A stretch of 64,000 bases of DNA. It comes from Apis mellifera. Its lineage: Eukaryota > Arthropoda > Insecta > Hymenoptera > Apidae. This document shows positions 33,691-47,329 of the stretch, in pieces. Below the pieces are notes generated by a model, which had not been told where the DNA came from, made no database searches, and saw only the letters and a list, made by a program, of their open reading frames with translations. The number at the start of each line of letters is the position of its first letter. Within the stretch, counting starts at the first letter, position 1. The stretch is taken from the NCBI RefSeq assembly GCF_003254395.2, contig NW_020555859.1, positions 1 through 64,000 of the forward strand, written 5' to 3'. The position numbers and the translations under genes are program-made.

Positions 33691-36600
33691 TAATTTAAAA
33701 CAAGATATAAATATGTATATATAATGATTACTTAAAAAAAAATTGAAGTAAGAAAGATGAAACTCTAAGTTGATGGAAAATATTTAATAAAGATAATTTC
33801 TTCTTAGCGTAATCGATATTATTTAATTACACTAATTTTAATAAATATGCGAAACGTAATTAAAAATATTCGAAATAAAAATATAATTTGTTTAATCTTT
33901 TATACTTTTATTCTTAATGATTCATCTATATCTATTATGAGTTACTTATCTACTTATCAAGTAGATATATATTGTTACGGTAATAAATGATAATAAGAAG
34001 AAGAAAATAAAAATGTATATATTTTCCTTATAAAAAATCAAATTTTATCGCTTATCTGATTAATCATCGCGTTGAATGATTGTTGAAATGATTGTTCATA
34101 TTGAAATTACTTTTTCCTGTCTTATAGCAAACTAATAACCTGCAGAAAAAATAATAAAATTTTTAGAATAAATATATAAAATTTTTTGAAAATGTTATTG
34201 TATAAAAATTATTGTATTAAAGTCAATAACCAAGCACAAATTTTATTTTAAAAATTGATATCTATTTCACGAATAAATTTAACAATGTTAACAGTTTATT
34301 TTATAAATTTAATAGTTTAATATAAAAAAATCGAATAAATTATTCTTCTTAAAAGAATTATCAATTATAATAATATGTACAAAATAATATCATAAATTAT
34401 TGAATAAATTAAATAACAATATATAAGGAAAGTAGAATAATCAGGAAACATAATAAAAAGAAATTACAAGATAAATTAGTCACCTGAAGCGAAACATCCA
34501 AAAACACGATTCTTGACGGAAAAATGACATCTCTGACACTGCGATTTCGATTATCGAATTGAACGAAGAAGATATGCTTGAAGTTCATCGAAATATGTCG
34601 AGCGATGTACAGTCATGAATCATCGATTACCCGAAAACAAAATATTTTCTATTTTGAACACAATATCAAAATAAATATAAAAAATAAATATAAAAACGAT
34701 ACATAATATTTTCTAAACAGACAGAATTATTATAGAAACATTCTCAATTTTGAATCGAATGCTAAATAGATATTTAATATATGAGAATATGTATAAAATT
34801 GATTGACAATAATCTCGTCTAATTACTTTTATTTCTTAATTACTTTATATATGATTAAAAAGTAAGAGACACTTATAATAATTACTGTCTTTTATTAAAA
34901 TAAAAATCAAATCTTACCATAGTTGCACGAAAGTCGTGATACATAACCTATCACACTTTTGAAATCATTCCATTAATTATTTAATCTCCATTATTTAATT
35001 AAACTGCACAAATGATCTGCACAAATATAAATAGAAATTAGAATCGTAAAACCAATTTTATATTAAATAATGTTAAAATAAAACAATAATTAAATACAAA
35101 TCCGGATTTCGGATGTTTTTAGTATGGATTATTAATAACGATAGAAAATCAATTTAATTTCGATGTAATAATACTTGTAAAAAATGATTCAATACAAACA
35201 TGTTAATTTAAAAAAAAATACTAATAATCTATAAATTAAACCATCAATTCAATAAATATTAAATTCCACAAATTACGATATATCTATATAATTTATCGAT
35301 ATAACGCAATTTCTCTCTATGATTTTTGACAATAGACTAACGCCATACGCATTGATTCGTCTAAATGTTGAACTTTAACGATTTCCTGATTGGCTGAGTG
35401 ACATGGTTTCATACTCACTTAAATTGCGCGAAAATTGAAATATAACTCAACTAATAATAATAATAAGAATGAATAATTAATAACAAAGTTAAAAAAAAAA
35501 TAAAAAGTTCATTATAAGATAATTAAATATATAACAAACGAAATTTAAAATATAGGGAAAAAGTTAAAAATAAATTAAAAACAAAATAAATAAAGTACAA
35601 CAAAAGCATAAAATTATATAAAACTGAATAAAAATTATTATATACCAAAATAATATAAGAATTCTTTCAATAAGTTTTAAAATAGTAAAAATTTGAAAGT
35701 TTATTTCATCATATCGTGATTATATATAGTTTGATTGGCGATTTTAATTTATGATTATAATTATTTTTAATATTAATAAATAACATTTAAAATATTTTAA
35801 TATAACTTATAAATTAAAAAGAATAATATAAAATCATATTTAATTTGTATTTATAATGCGTAAGAATATATTAATTTTTAAGTGTATTATAGTAATAGAA
35901 ATTAAAAACAAAAATCTAACAATAATTATAATTACAACAATTAAATTATAAAGAAAACTCATTTTCGAGCATGAACAGATAAAATACATTCAAATCCAAC
36001 CGTTGTTATCTTATCCGTCTCGTCCCGATTTCAGAGAGAAAATATCATCGATTTTGCTTCTTCCATCAAATTTTTGTAAGAAACACATTGAATTTCAATT
36101 TTTATCTAAATTTAATTCTTAATTTGCTTTAATTTTTAACTTTTAACTTTATTTCATTTCTAACTTTTAATTTATAATTTATTGATTAACTTTTCATTTT
36201 ACTTTTAAATTTCTTAATTACATTAATTTTATTATTAATTTTTAATTATTTACTATTAATTTTTAAATTTATATTAATTTAATTTTAATTTATAATTTGT
36301 TTGAAATTTTATTTATATTTAAATATTAATTTTATTTTAATTCGTTCTTCAATTTTTAATTTATATTAATTTTTAATTTTTAATTAACTTTTTATTAAAT
36401 TTAAAATTAAATTTAACTTTAAATTTAATTCTTAAATTTATTTTTATTTATTATTTAGATTTTAGTTTACCTTGACTTTAATGATTAATTTTAATATAAT
36501 TTATAATTTTTTATTTAACTTTTAACTTTTAATTTTATTTCAAGCTAATTTTTAACTTAATTTCTCTTCTAACTTTTAATTTAAGAAAAGAAATTTTTTT

Positions 36601-36765
36601 TTTCTTTTTATTTAATTAGATTTTATATTTCTAATTTTTTATTCGCATTAGCTATTATTATAAAATTATTGTTCCATTTGTAAAAAATTTTAATAAGCAT
36701 AAATTTATAATTTTTTTAATTCCATAATAATTTGTGTATTATATATAATATTTTTATAATATAAT

Positions 36766-36811
<46 letters not shown>

Positions 36812-37603
36812 GTTGATTGGAAGGTAATTTTAGGATTTAAGAAAAAAATCAAATAACAATCACAGATCTCTGAGGGAAATGTATCATCAAAATATTGTTC
36901 ATCTCATCGATCAATTACACGTATATATTAATGCGAATAGTAAATTTACTAAATGCTTTAGGTTTTTTTGCTAATGAATTAAATATTGCACGATTATTTG
37001 AATTTTTATTTAAATTCTATTGTAACAACTATTAGCAAAAATTTTTATTAGCACAAAATTAGGATTATTTACTGTTATACATTATCAATTATTCTTCACT
37101 AATTTTTATTTGTAATTTTTATAATTTAGTTTTTTATTATTATTTTTATTTAATATTTAATATTTATTTTTATTTAATATTTTATCATTATTATTTTATT
37201 TCATATTACACTGTTATTCTTTGATTGATTAGTATTCGCATTGTAATTTATAATTATAAAACGGTTCATTACATGTAAAAAATCTATAATTGTTTTTCAC
37301 GTAAAATGGCATTTAGAATATCTTAATACAATAATGAATAAATCGAAAACTAATATCAGAAAAATGTAAATTTAGTTTTAATTTTTAAAAATTAATAATA
37401 AAAATAATATATATATATGAATATATATAGTTATTACGTTAATATCGTAATAAATTGTTAAAGACGTAATAAAACGATAAAAATAATAAAGATACATCAA
37501 TTTTTTATCGTAATTAATTATTACGATATTATAAATTAATAATAAAAGTTAAAAAATTTTTGAATTATTGTACTCGAAAAATTAGATTTGTTGCAATCGG
37601 TAA
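33691..37603 (+). repeat. Segmental duplication pair A, copy 2 (3.9 kb)
   Basis: Colinear with 7514-11443. Differences cluster at the two ends; the middle is nearly identical. This copy has a 30-bp longer (TA)n tract at 36768-36810 and an inserted AAAAATAAATATA near 34680. One acceptor-like CAG of copy 1 (8506-8508) reads CAA on the minus strand here. It lies 26 kb from copy 1 with unrelated flanks. Confidence 0.9.
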
Positions 37604-38400
37604 AAAAAACAAACATTTTTGTCAAACTTCGTAACAGTGATAGCGATTTTCTAGACATACGATAGAGCGATCATTTCTTAACGAACTTACGTGTTGAAAA
37701 GTTCGATGATTTTAACTATGCATTTTGACTTTCTCTTGACTTCTTCTTCACAATCTGTTTTTTCGTTCTAGTCAGAACATTTTATTCCTCAGTGAGTGGT
37801 CAGTTCCTCTTTTTCGATCGAGGTTTGCTATCATTTTCAATTCTGTTGCAATCAGTGATATCTAGCGAGTACGCTATTATCGCATACGTGTCCGTTTATG
37901 CGATTCGTTGCACTTTTGTACTTCCGACATAAATACTGTTGCCTTCTCCAACAATACAACAACATCGGAGACTCTGGTGCTCTTTTCAATTGGCTGGGTG
38001 CCTTCGTGCAAAATGAGAGTCTTTGGTCTTTTCCATTTCTCTAATGCCTCCTTCTTTTCCTCTAAAATTGGATTAAAATTGGGTTAAAATTGGATTAAAA
38101 TTGGGTTAATTGAAATTGGACTCTGCATAGTAGATGTCATAAAAATAGTAAAAAAATGTTCATCCAAATAAAACCGTCCTGTCTGGGCAAAGCTTATATA
38201 TCCAATTATGTGGAAGGGGAAGAACATCAATTATCCTTGCGTTGGCTGTTAGCGACCGGTTACACCTGCTGAGCACCAGTATCTTCGATTGGAAAATGTT
38301 TTTTTCGCTGCGCGCCATAGATTTTTTTATAGATATTTTTTTATAGCAGATCCCCATTAACAAATGGGAAAAAACCTAATGTCATCACTGTCGTACATAA
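37604..38400. other. GC-richer island of unknown origin
   Basis: The island runs from the right edge of repeat A2. It is richer in G+C (CGAGTACGCTATTATCGCAT near 37866) and pyrimidine-rich near 37730-37800. No open frame is recognised; a 67-codon minus frame at 38160-38363 has mixed composition but no known motif. It could be a solo LTR, a transposon leader or an exon. The 11-bp minisatellite at 38061-38110 lies within it. Confidence 0.35.
38061..38113 (+). repeat. Minisatellite, 11-bp unit alternating in pairs
   Basis: AAAATTGGATT and AAAATTGGGTT alternate for two full pairs, then a diverged AATTGAAATTGG. The true period is 22 bp made of two variants. Confidence 0.8.
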
Positions 38401-41206
38401 AAATGTGCGTATTTTCTTACGATGGTTATTCGATGTTTAATCTGCCACAGTCTTATCGTGTTGCGACAATTAGATAACATCAAAGAAAAATTTTAAATCT
38501 AACATAACCTAATCTAAAGTAAAAAAAAAAATTAATAATGAAGAAGATTAATTAAAAATAAAAATTAATAATTAAGAAGATTAATCAAAATTAATAATCA
38601 TAGAAAAAATATTTTAATTTTATTTTATTAAACTTTTTTTATTTTTTATGTTTTATTTTGTTTATAAAATTTTAAAAAATTATTGATGTCAAATTTTTTA
38701 TTTTTTTATTATAATGGAAGCACCATTGCATATTCTTTTTCAAAAAAAAAAATTATTTTCAAAATTTCTAAATGCTTCATAATTATTTAGATTATTTTTC
38801 ATGTACTATAAAAATTTATGCATGTAACACAAGAAAATAGAAAATATTCAATTATATAAATAAATTTATGTATAATTTATTAGTGTAAAAAAATCTTCGA
38901 CTAATAAAAAAAAATGTATGTATATATATGAAAAAATATATATAAAAAAATATATACATAGAAAAAACAATATAAAATATTGTTTGCGACCAGTAATTTC
39001 TCTGCTTATTCGAAAAACTTGTACAGAAATCTATTTTCATTACTATTGATTGTTGGCTCCTCGTTAAATCTAAACAAAAATCTAGAATGATAGTGTCGCT
39101 TTTAATCTGGATAATATTCATAATTATTAATAAATGTACATATTTAATATAATAAATCCAATGTATTGAGTCAGAAAGTATAACTAAAATGGTTGCATAT
39201 TATTCACATAATATTCGCTATTATTGCAATTATTTATCCTCAAACGATATTCAAATATTGAATCTCAGAGTGAAATTGTAGTGATCTTTTGTCAGGGATT
39301 CTTATATACAAGGTTAGCCGGAAATTTAAATGATTTTCAAATGTGTATATAATTAAAAAAAAATTTCTTAAAAATACATTTTTTCTTTCTTCAAAAAGTT
39401 ATAGAAAAAGAGAAAAAAATTTTGTTTCTCGAAATTATTATTATTAATTATTGAAAAAATAGTAAAAAAATGATCAAATTTTTATGAGCATTCGAAGCGT
39501 ATATTTCATTTTCGTTGTAGATTTTATCTATTCAATGTCATTTTCAAGTTTCGATTATAAATGAGAAAACGTAGGCATATTGTCTGTTAAAAAAATATAT
39601 ATTAGTGCAAATGAAAATATCATTTTAAATATTTATAAAAAAAAAATAAGAAAAAATTTGAAAGAATCAATTACTGATATAATAACAATTGTTAAAAACA
39701 ATTTTTATTTTTGAGAGATAAAGATTATGTATATATTAACAATTAACAGCAAAAATTAACAAATATTAACAAAATATTAATAAAAAATATATTTTATTAA
39801 TAAGTATTTTAAAAAAAGTATTATTTAACTTTATAAAATTATTAGATCAGTCTATTTTATATTCTATATGGAAATATCAGGAAAAATATCGTATATCTTA
39901 ATATCTTATCGTTCTTTAAAATATATTTTAAAGAAATGATAAGACAAATGAAAAGACCTTAAAAAATTTCTAAAAAAGTAAACAATTTTGACAAGAATGT
40001 CAAAATAGAAGAATAATTTATCAATTTTTTAACAGAAATAAAAAAAGTTTTAAAAATTTTAAATTAATTTTAAATTTATTCAATAAAAGCGGAATATTTA
40101 TTTCATAAAGCAATAAATATAGTCACAACAGAAAAATTGCAAAAAAATACATGGTATATGTTATCATAAATTTTAAAGATAAATTTTTATAGTTAGATGA
40201 AATAATTGAATTAACAATTAAATCAACATTTATTATAAATTTAATTTCGATGACACTTTGAAATCAAACAATTATAATTCTGAATAAAAAATATTAATTG
40301 CATTCACATAACTTCTTTTATATATATTTCTTTATTATATATTTTATTTATCTTATTATTTATATCGAGTAATTTTATATTATGAAGAACAAATTATTAT
40401 TATTAGAAAAAATTGATTTTTTTATTATTTAAAACCTGCGAATCAGCCTTGCCTAACATATGCATAAATCACGTGCATGTTTATGTTTACTGACGTTTCT
40501 CGTTAAATTAAGTGTAATCTAATTAGAATGCAATACGATTTCAAATCTAAAGATAACATTTCTCCAAATTCGTAACTGAATCAACAATTATTACTTTATG
40601 TTCGAAAAAATTTATGATAGACATATAATTCTTGATTAATATCTTTGCGATAGTGACTATTAGTTCGAAAAATTTTTCGAATTTTGGGGTGTTGCAAGAT
40701 GATAAGTGATAGCTGCAATCTTACGATACTATTATATCCCATTGAAAAATCGTGATACTCTTAATTGAATTTTAAAAGAAGTTTCTTGAACTAAAGAAGA
40801 AGAAAAAAAATCTAATTAACATTTCGTAGTACTGTTGTATTCTGATTAGATACGATGGATAGTTTTTTTTTAGTTACGCTTTTTTTTTTAACTATTAAAT
40901 ACAATTATCCGTGACATTGTGAGAGATGTTTGTATAGATAATATAATTGTAATATAGTTCGCTTATAAAAAAACATCATTCGTTATAAATATCCAACATT
41001 GTATATTCTTATTGAGTTTCCATCTGCTATTACAGTCACGAACAATGATATAAAAAATTAATTTAATATATTTAATATATTTATATATTTCTATTGTTTT
41101 TTCTTACAATATAAATTGTGAAATTAAATCAAGGCCACATTTTGAAACATACAGATCGCCTTATAATATAAGTTAATCGCCAAGAATTTTGTAAAATATT
41201 ATATAA
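38401..41206. other. AT-rich intergenic stretch
   Basis: No feature supported. A slightly GC-richer patch occurs at about 40435-40510 (CAGCCTTGCC, CACGTGCATG). Confidence 0.5.
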
Positions 41207-42334
41207 GGGTGTCTCATAAGTTTTTTTTTTTTTTTAATACGAAATGAATACAATATTTGTTGTTTAAGATTGATTTATTGCATTATATACGAACCGTTCT
41301 GCTTTATTATCTTTTTCCATCTCTCAAGAAGCCTTGTTATTCTCTTTTTCCAAAATTGTTAAAGTTTATTTGCAAAATATTCCTCGAGATGCGTTTTTAT
41401 TTCACTTACGGATTGGAATAGTTTATGAAGAAAAAAATTTTTTAATAACAGGAATAAGTAATAGTTGGACAGAGCAAAATCTGGCGAATACAGAAGATAC
41501 AGTAGAATGTTTCAATCAAACTGTAACAGTTTTTTCCTTACAATTAATGCAACATAGTTTTGCATTATCGTGATGAAAAACGATGCTTCATCAGTTTGCC
41601 AATTCTGGCCGTTTTTTTGCTATGATGGCTTTCAATTTATCAAATACGTTTTCGATACACATTTTGATACAAAATTTAAGTCTAATCTTCAGTGACACGC
41701 CTCTTTAAAAAAGGATCTTTTTCATTAGAGAAGAAAATCGCACAAAGAGACGTTCATAAGATTGATCTGCGTCAATAGTTGTGGAACTCTAAATTATACA
41801 TTACGATTGACATATGCCATCCTGATCAGATGATTATATATTGTTGTTTTAGAAATATTAGTGACATTCAGTATCTCATGCACATTATATCACGGATTTT
41901 CAATGAGCATGGCTTTGATAAGATCTGTTGATGGTGAGCGGCTACTGTGATTTTCATCTTTCAAGTCAAAATTGCCAGCTCTAAATCAATCTTAAACCAA
42001 TTACGAATGATCATAATAGTTGTAGTATAATAATTCTTGTGAACAGTATAAATCTCATCTGCAGTATCATTTGCACCATCATTTTTTTTAAAGCAATAAA
42101 AAATAACATGTCACAAATGCTTTCTTTGTTATTTATAATGAATAGTGTAGAGAAAAGTTTTAAAAGAGACTGTGTCATCAATGAAACATACTTTAGATAA
42201 ATATACTTAAAAGTACTCTTGGATGACTGAAATCGATGCCATAAACGATTAATAGATAAACTACATGTTCATATAAAAGTAACCAGTTAAAGTCATTCCT
42301 AATGTGAAGCGAAAGAAACTTATGGAACATCCTA
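41207..42334 (-). mobile_element. Mariner-family DNA transposon, decayed
   Basis: The left end GGGTGTCTCATAAGTTT (41207) and the reverse complement of the right end, TAGGATGTTCCATAAGTTT (from 42334), are terminal inverted repeats with about 15 of 19 matches. Between them the minus strand reads as a mariner transposase broken by stops and frameshifts. Pieces in order from the right end: a helix-turn-helix region with WFKID (about 41990), SRSPSTDLIKAMLIENP then TISKTTIYNHL-like sequence (about 41850-41930), a KRSFF piece near 41710, and a FFHxDN-like region near 41570. The usual full element is about 1.29 kb; this one is 1.13 kb, so internal deletions exist. Open frame 41334-41573 on the + strand is antisense to the transposase. 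It is flanked by TA-rich sequence, the mariner target. It cannot be active. Confidence 0.85.
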
Positions 42335-43300
42335 ATACTATTCATTGGAAAGAAATCTCATACAAACAATGAAGGTTTAATCAGATTTAGAAGAAAATAT
42401 TTTTATACATATTTTTGTTTTTACCATTTGTCAATATAGATATTAATCCAATTGTGTAATAGACAATATGATAAAGTGACAATAAACAAAGTGATAAAGT
42501 TTATCAAAATGACGATCTGTATTTGAAGTTCGATACAGCGTAGGCATAAAATCTACAATATTCTTAAGTAACAATATAATATAAAAACTTTATTTTGTGT
42601 AACATAATAATTATAAGATAGTATAAGATAATTATAATACATAATAAAAGATTAATTTATAAATATAATTTAATATAATTTATCAATAATTTATTAATTA
42701 AAAATAATTTATCAATATAATTAATATAATTTAATTTAATATTAATAATATAATTAATTTATAAATATAAAATAAATATTTAATGATATATATTGTATAA
42801 TATATTATGAATATTAAATATAATATTTAATAATATTTAATAATATTTAATATATAATATAATAATGTAATAAAACAAAATAAGATAATTCATCAAAATT
42901 CGAAAATCGATTTATTCAAAATAATGAATAGATAAAAATCGTTTGATAACTGAGATTCTATTAGACAATATCAACAACATAATAGTAAGGAATCCATTTT
43001 AACTGCCAATATTCTTGAAATTTTATAAAAAATAATTTGTTCAGAATTATATTTATTTATATTTATAATAATACATAAATTTTATATATAATAAGTAAAT
43101 AATTTTCATAAACGTTATTATCTTTTGAATTGTTTTTCAATGAAATTATTTTCTGAATTGTTATAAAATTAAATTATCTGTTATGTTTTTTATAATTCTT
43201 TTTTATTTTTCTTTTTATAAATTTTTTATATGATCATATTTTTTCCAAATTTTATATATAATATTATAAGTTAATTGTTGTATTTTAGCATATGATAATA
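42335..43300. other. AT-rich spacer
   Basis: A/T-rich with TAATATTTAATAATATTTAA-type runs near 42790-42860. No feature supported. Confidence 0.6.
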
Positions 43301-43309
43301 TCTTTCTTA

Positions 43310-44351
43310 AATATTTTTTAACTTAAGTCCAAACTAATTTAATAGTAGAATTTGACATAGTAGGGGGTAATCGTAATAACATCCAATCCTTTTGATTTTA
43401 ATATTTCATTAATTTTATAAGATTTTTCTATTTTTTATTTATTAATTATATTATTATATAATTATATTAATTGATATTTTCTCATATCTTTTAACTAAAA
43501 ATATATTGTTCGTTAACCAATTGATTCTAATTTTTTTTTATAGAATATTTATATAATATAGAATTTATTATATATTATTATTTATTAGCAATCCTATTTA
43601 ATTAAATAGAATATTATGGAATATTATCTATTATAATAACGAATTGTAGTAGACAATTTGGTATTAATTTTTCATTTATCCATTTTTCAAAATTATTTGT
43701 ATTCATTTATAATAATCTCTAATTATGTTTATGGTTCGTGATTTGAAAATTAAATCAATATTTTTTATAAAATCATTTCTTTCTCCAGCATATATAATCA
43801 AATATATAAAATAAAATTGATATAACGAATCGTTATTTTTTAATATTTCTATTCTTTTCTCATTCTGCCAATATTTGAAAACACAATATTATCTACCCAT
43901 ATTTCATCTATGTATATAATGTTTTTATTTTGGAATCTATAATATTAAATTGCTTTTAAATATTTTAATCGCCAGACTATAATATTTGATTTTTTCACTA
44001 AAACCTTTTTAATAGTATTCTTTTTTTTCTATTTAAAATACGTTTGCGAGAAATCTGTACAATGTATTAAGTTCTCAAAGAAAAGTAATTTTTTTCTCTG
44101 ATGATTGTTAATAACTTGGATTCAATAGGCACGTTTTTATATATATATATATAAAAATTGTAAATTAAATTTTTTATTATTATTTTGGTTTCATCAGAAA
44201 ATGAATGGAATTTTTTATTTTCTTTTCTTGGTCGTTTTTTTCCTAGCGATATCAACTTTTCTAGATGTTAAATCTTCTTTTCGAATTCTTGAAATTGTTT
44301 TTATCGAAACACCAATGTAATCTAAAGATTTAATTTTTTGAAATAAAGAAG
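43310..44351 (-). pseudogene. DDE transposase pseudogene, not mariner-like in its motifs
   Basis: Read on the minus strand, an N-terminal helix-turn-helix is visible at about 44350-44290 (SLDYIGVSIKTISRIRKE). It is followed by a basic linker, then YIDEIWVDN at 43914-43885, with the first catalytic Asp codon at 43906-43908. Next come NNFEKWINEKLIPN and IIIDN with the second Asp at 43626-43628. Last is a block TPYYVKFYY near 43365-43340 in place of the family's PPYHCELNPIEL. There the catalytic Glu is a Lys codon (43351-43353). Stops and frameshifts break every part. The order and spacing fit DDE transposases of the IS630/Tc1-like superfamily with YxDExW and DNxxYH motifs, widespread in insects. 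Terminal repeats were not found, so the element's ends are unknown. Confidence 0.75.
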
Positions 44352-44914
44352 CTCTTCTTTTTTGGCTTCTTCATCACATTTTCTTATTATTCGGTGAATT
44401 AAATTTCGTGTCTCGTTATGAAATCTTTTATAGTCTATAATAATTTTAGAAAATTTAATTTAATATTAAAATTATTTAATTACAATTATTTAATTTAACA
44501 ATAAAATTATAATAAAACAAAATTTTTTTAAACACAGAATTATTGTTATATTCTGAAACTATAATATCTTAATATTATTTTTAAACTTCTTAATATTTAT
44601 TCTAATTTAATTTTAATACTAAATTTTATTATGAAACATAAAATAAAAAAAATTAAACAAAAAACATAAAAAAAATTATACAAAATAAATGTATGCAAAA
44701 ACTAAATATTGAAGAAATTAAAACTAAATTAAAATAAAAAAAAAAATAAATTCAAATATTATAAATAAAAAATATTAAATTAAAAAAATTAATTAAATTA
44801 ATTTTATAGATAAAACAACATGCGATGATAATTGATACAATGTTTTAAAAAAACTTTATTGTTGAAAAGAAATTACGGAAGGCACTAGAAATACTGAAGT
44901 CTTTTTCTAGGATT
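44352..44914. other. AT-rich spacer
   Basis: A/T-rich with long A-runs around 44640-44770. No feature supported. Confidence 0.6.
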
Positions 44915-45400
44915 GTCTATTTTAAACGCTTTATTGACAATTCTGATACCATACATTACATAGTAGAAAATATATTTGAATATTAAAATAATTTGAATAT
45001 TCAACATCGTAAAAATTTTTTTATTTATAAAGGTATGTTAAGATAGTCATTTAAGATTGGAAGCTGAAATATTTTAGAAACTATTATTATTTTGATATAA
45101 TATTTTGATATAATATAATATCTATATATAATATTTATAATATAGTTTATAGTATAGTTTAGCTTATTCATATACATACAATTGATGATATTCTAAATTT
45201 TATGTTTATATTAATGCATCAAGATTTAGATACAAATCAGCGTTTTATTGTCCCTCTCATAATCGAATTAGCATAAGTGACAAATATCACGCTAGAAATA
45301 AAAATGCAAGTGAAAATAATCATTTCCATCCTTCCACATTAACCAATCAGATTCACATTATTTCCGCAAGATTTCTTTCTTGCAGTGAATCAATATATCA
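44915..45400 (+). repeat. Dispersed repeat pair D, copy 2
   Basis: Same-orientation partner of 5415-6045, shorter because it lacks the ATT-rich tract. It keeps GATACCATAC, ATCACGCTAGAAATA and TTGCAGTGAAT in order. It includes CCAATCAGATTCACATTATT near 45344, a CCAAT-type motif. Confidence 0.65.
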
Positions 45401-47200
45401 TTTTCAATTTTTCCGAAACAAATGAAAACAATTTAATTTATAATCTGATAACTGTTTAGTTTGTTTTTTCTCTTTTATCTCACTCACTCACACTGATATT
45501 TTTCTGTTATCTTTACTAAATTAGTTTAGTTGTGGAATATTTATTCATTTCAGAAATATAAAAAAAATTAAGAAATTCAATATTTATTTATCAAATTGTG
45601 ATTTACTTTTATTTAATTTCTTCATTTCATATCTTATAAGATTTTATAATATATTTATATTTTAATATATTTTAATATATTTAATATATTTTATTTATAT
45701 TTTAATAATTATAATTTATAATAATAATAATTGACTTTATGATATTCATTGAATTTATTTTAGATAAAGACTATATTATAGATAAAAAAAATAGGATTAA
45801 AAAAATAAATTTAACTTTGAAATTTCTCACATAATTCAATTTGGAAAAAAATAATTTGCACATGTTGCTTTTTTACATTAGACATTTGTAAAAATATTTT
45901 TTTGATAATCTCCGGAAAAATTTTATATATTATAATAATATATCATATTAGTAATATTAATGTCTGATTTTTACATTTTTATATATATTATGTTTTCAAC
46001 TTTTAAAAATACAAAAAATTATTTCAATGAAAGTTATTTAATTTCATAGAAAAAATTTAATAAAATATTTTTATTTTTTTTTTAATTGTTTAAGAGATTT
46101 TTACATTAATGTAAATTTAGTATGTTATTATTTAGTAAATTAGTATATTAATGTAAATTAATGTAAAAAATTTTTTACTATTATTTTTGTTATTATCCTT
46201 ATTTTTTATTATTATATTTGTTTCCAATAAATTAATAATAATATTTAATTCTATTTAAAAAAAAATTATATAAAAATTTTTTTAAATAAAAAAAATTATA
46301 ATATCTTATTAACTTTTCTTCATAAAATTAAATAATTTTCAATATGAAAACAAACAATTTTTCATATTTTCATATAATGTTTAATAATTATCAATAGTTA
46401 ACATAATTATCTATATAAGCTAGACATACTATAAATATATTAATATTATATTAAAATAATTAATAATTTCGAAATTATTTCAATTTCTAGTCTTAGATGA
46501 TTATTTTAATATAATTTCATAAGTGAAAACATTTACATTTTATTTGGACAATAAATTTTCATTTATGATTTTGAATATTCAATATTATAGCTTTCCCACT
46601 ATTATTATATAATATGTAATATCAGAAAGGTAAATGCGTGATTTATAATAGCGACAAAGATAGGCATAAACAGTTTTAACAAAGAATCTTTCTTGCTCTT
46701 GTGCCATTCTGTAATTTATTTTCAACAGTGAATAATACTTTAATGAATAGATTAGAAAAAACAGATTCAAATCCGATGACTAAAAAGTTTAAAATTGACT
46801 TTTTTAAATTTTTATTTAAAATGTAGTTATATATTTATCAATCTATCAATGTATTTGTCATTATTAATACAATTGTTTATATGTCTTTTTTATTATTATA
46901 TTTATAGATATTAAATTACCAATTTTCTCATTTAATTCCCTTAACATATAATGTTTTTTTTATTTAATAATATACATTTTTTATTTCATATAATTTTTTT
47001 TAAATTTTTTATAATAATAACTTATTTACATATTTTTTCGCAAAATTAAAATGCTTTTATGCTTATATTCTATTAATTCTATTATCTTCTTTTAGATTAA
47101 ATGCAAAAAATTTAAAATTAATTTTTCAACTAATGAAAAATAATGTAAAAATAACTTTAAATCTTTCTATTAATAAAGTATTATTATTTTCCTAATCTTT
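45401..47200. other. AT-rich intergenic stretch
   Basis: A/T-rich, no supported feature. The frame at 46585-46770 is a chance frame. Confidence 0.5.
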
Positions 47201-47329
47201 TTAATAATAAAAAAAAAATAGAAAAGGAAAAGGAATTGAGGAATTCTTAATAGCAATAAAGAGAGCACAATAATCAGGAAAAATGTACTTTTGTAAACAT
47301 ATTAATTTATTATGCTATAACAAATCAAC

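Noticed and set aside
38852..39121. 89-codon minus-strand frame
   Set aside because: Phe/Ile/Tyr-rich translation of A/T-rich DNA with TATATA tracts.
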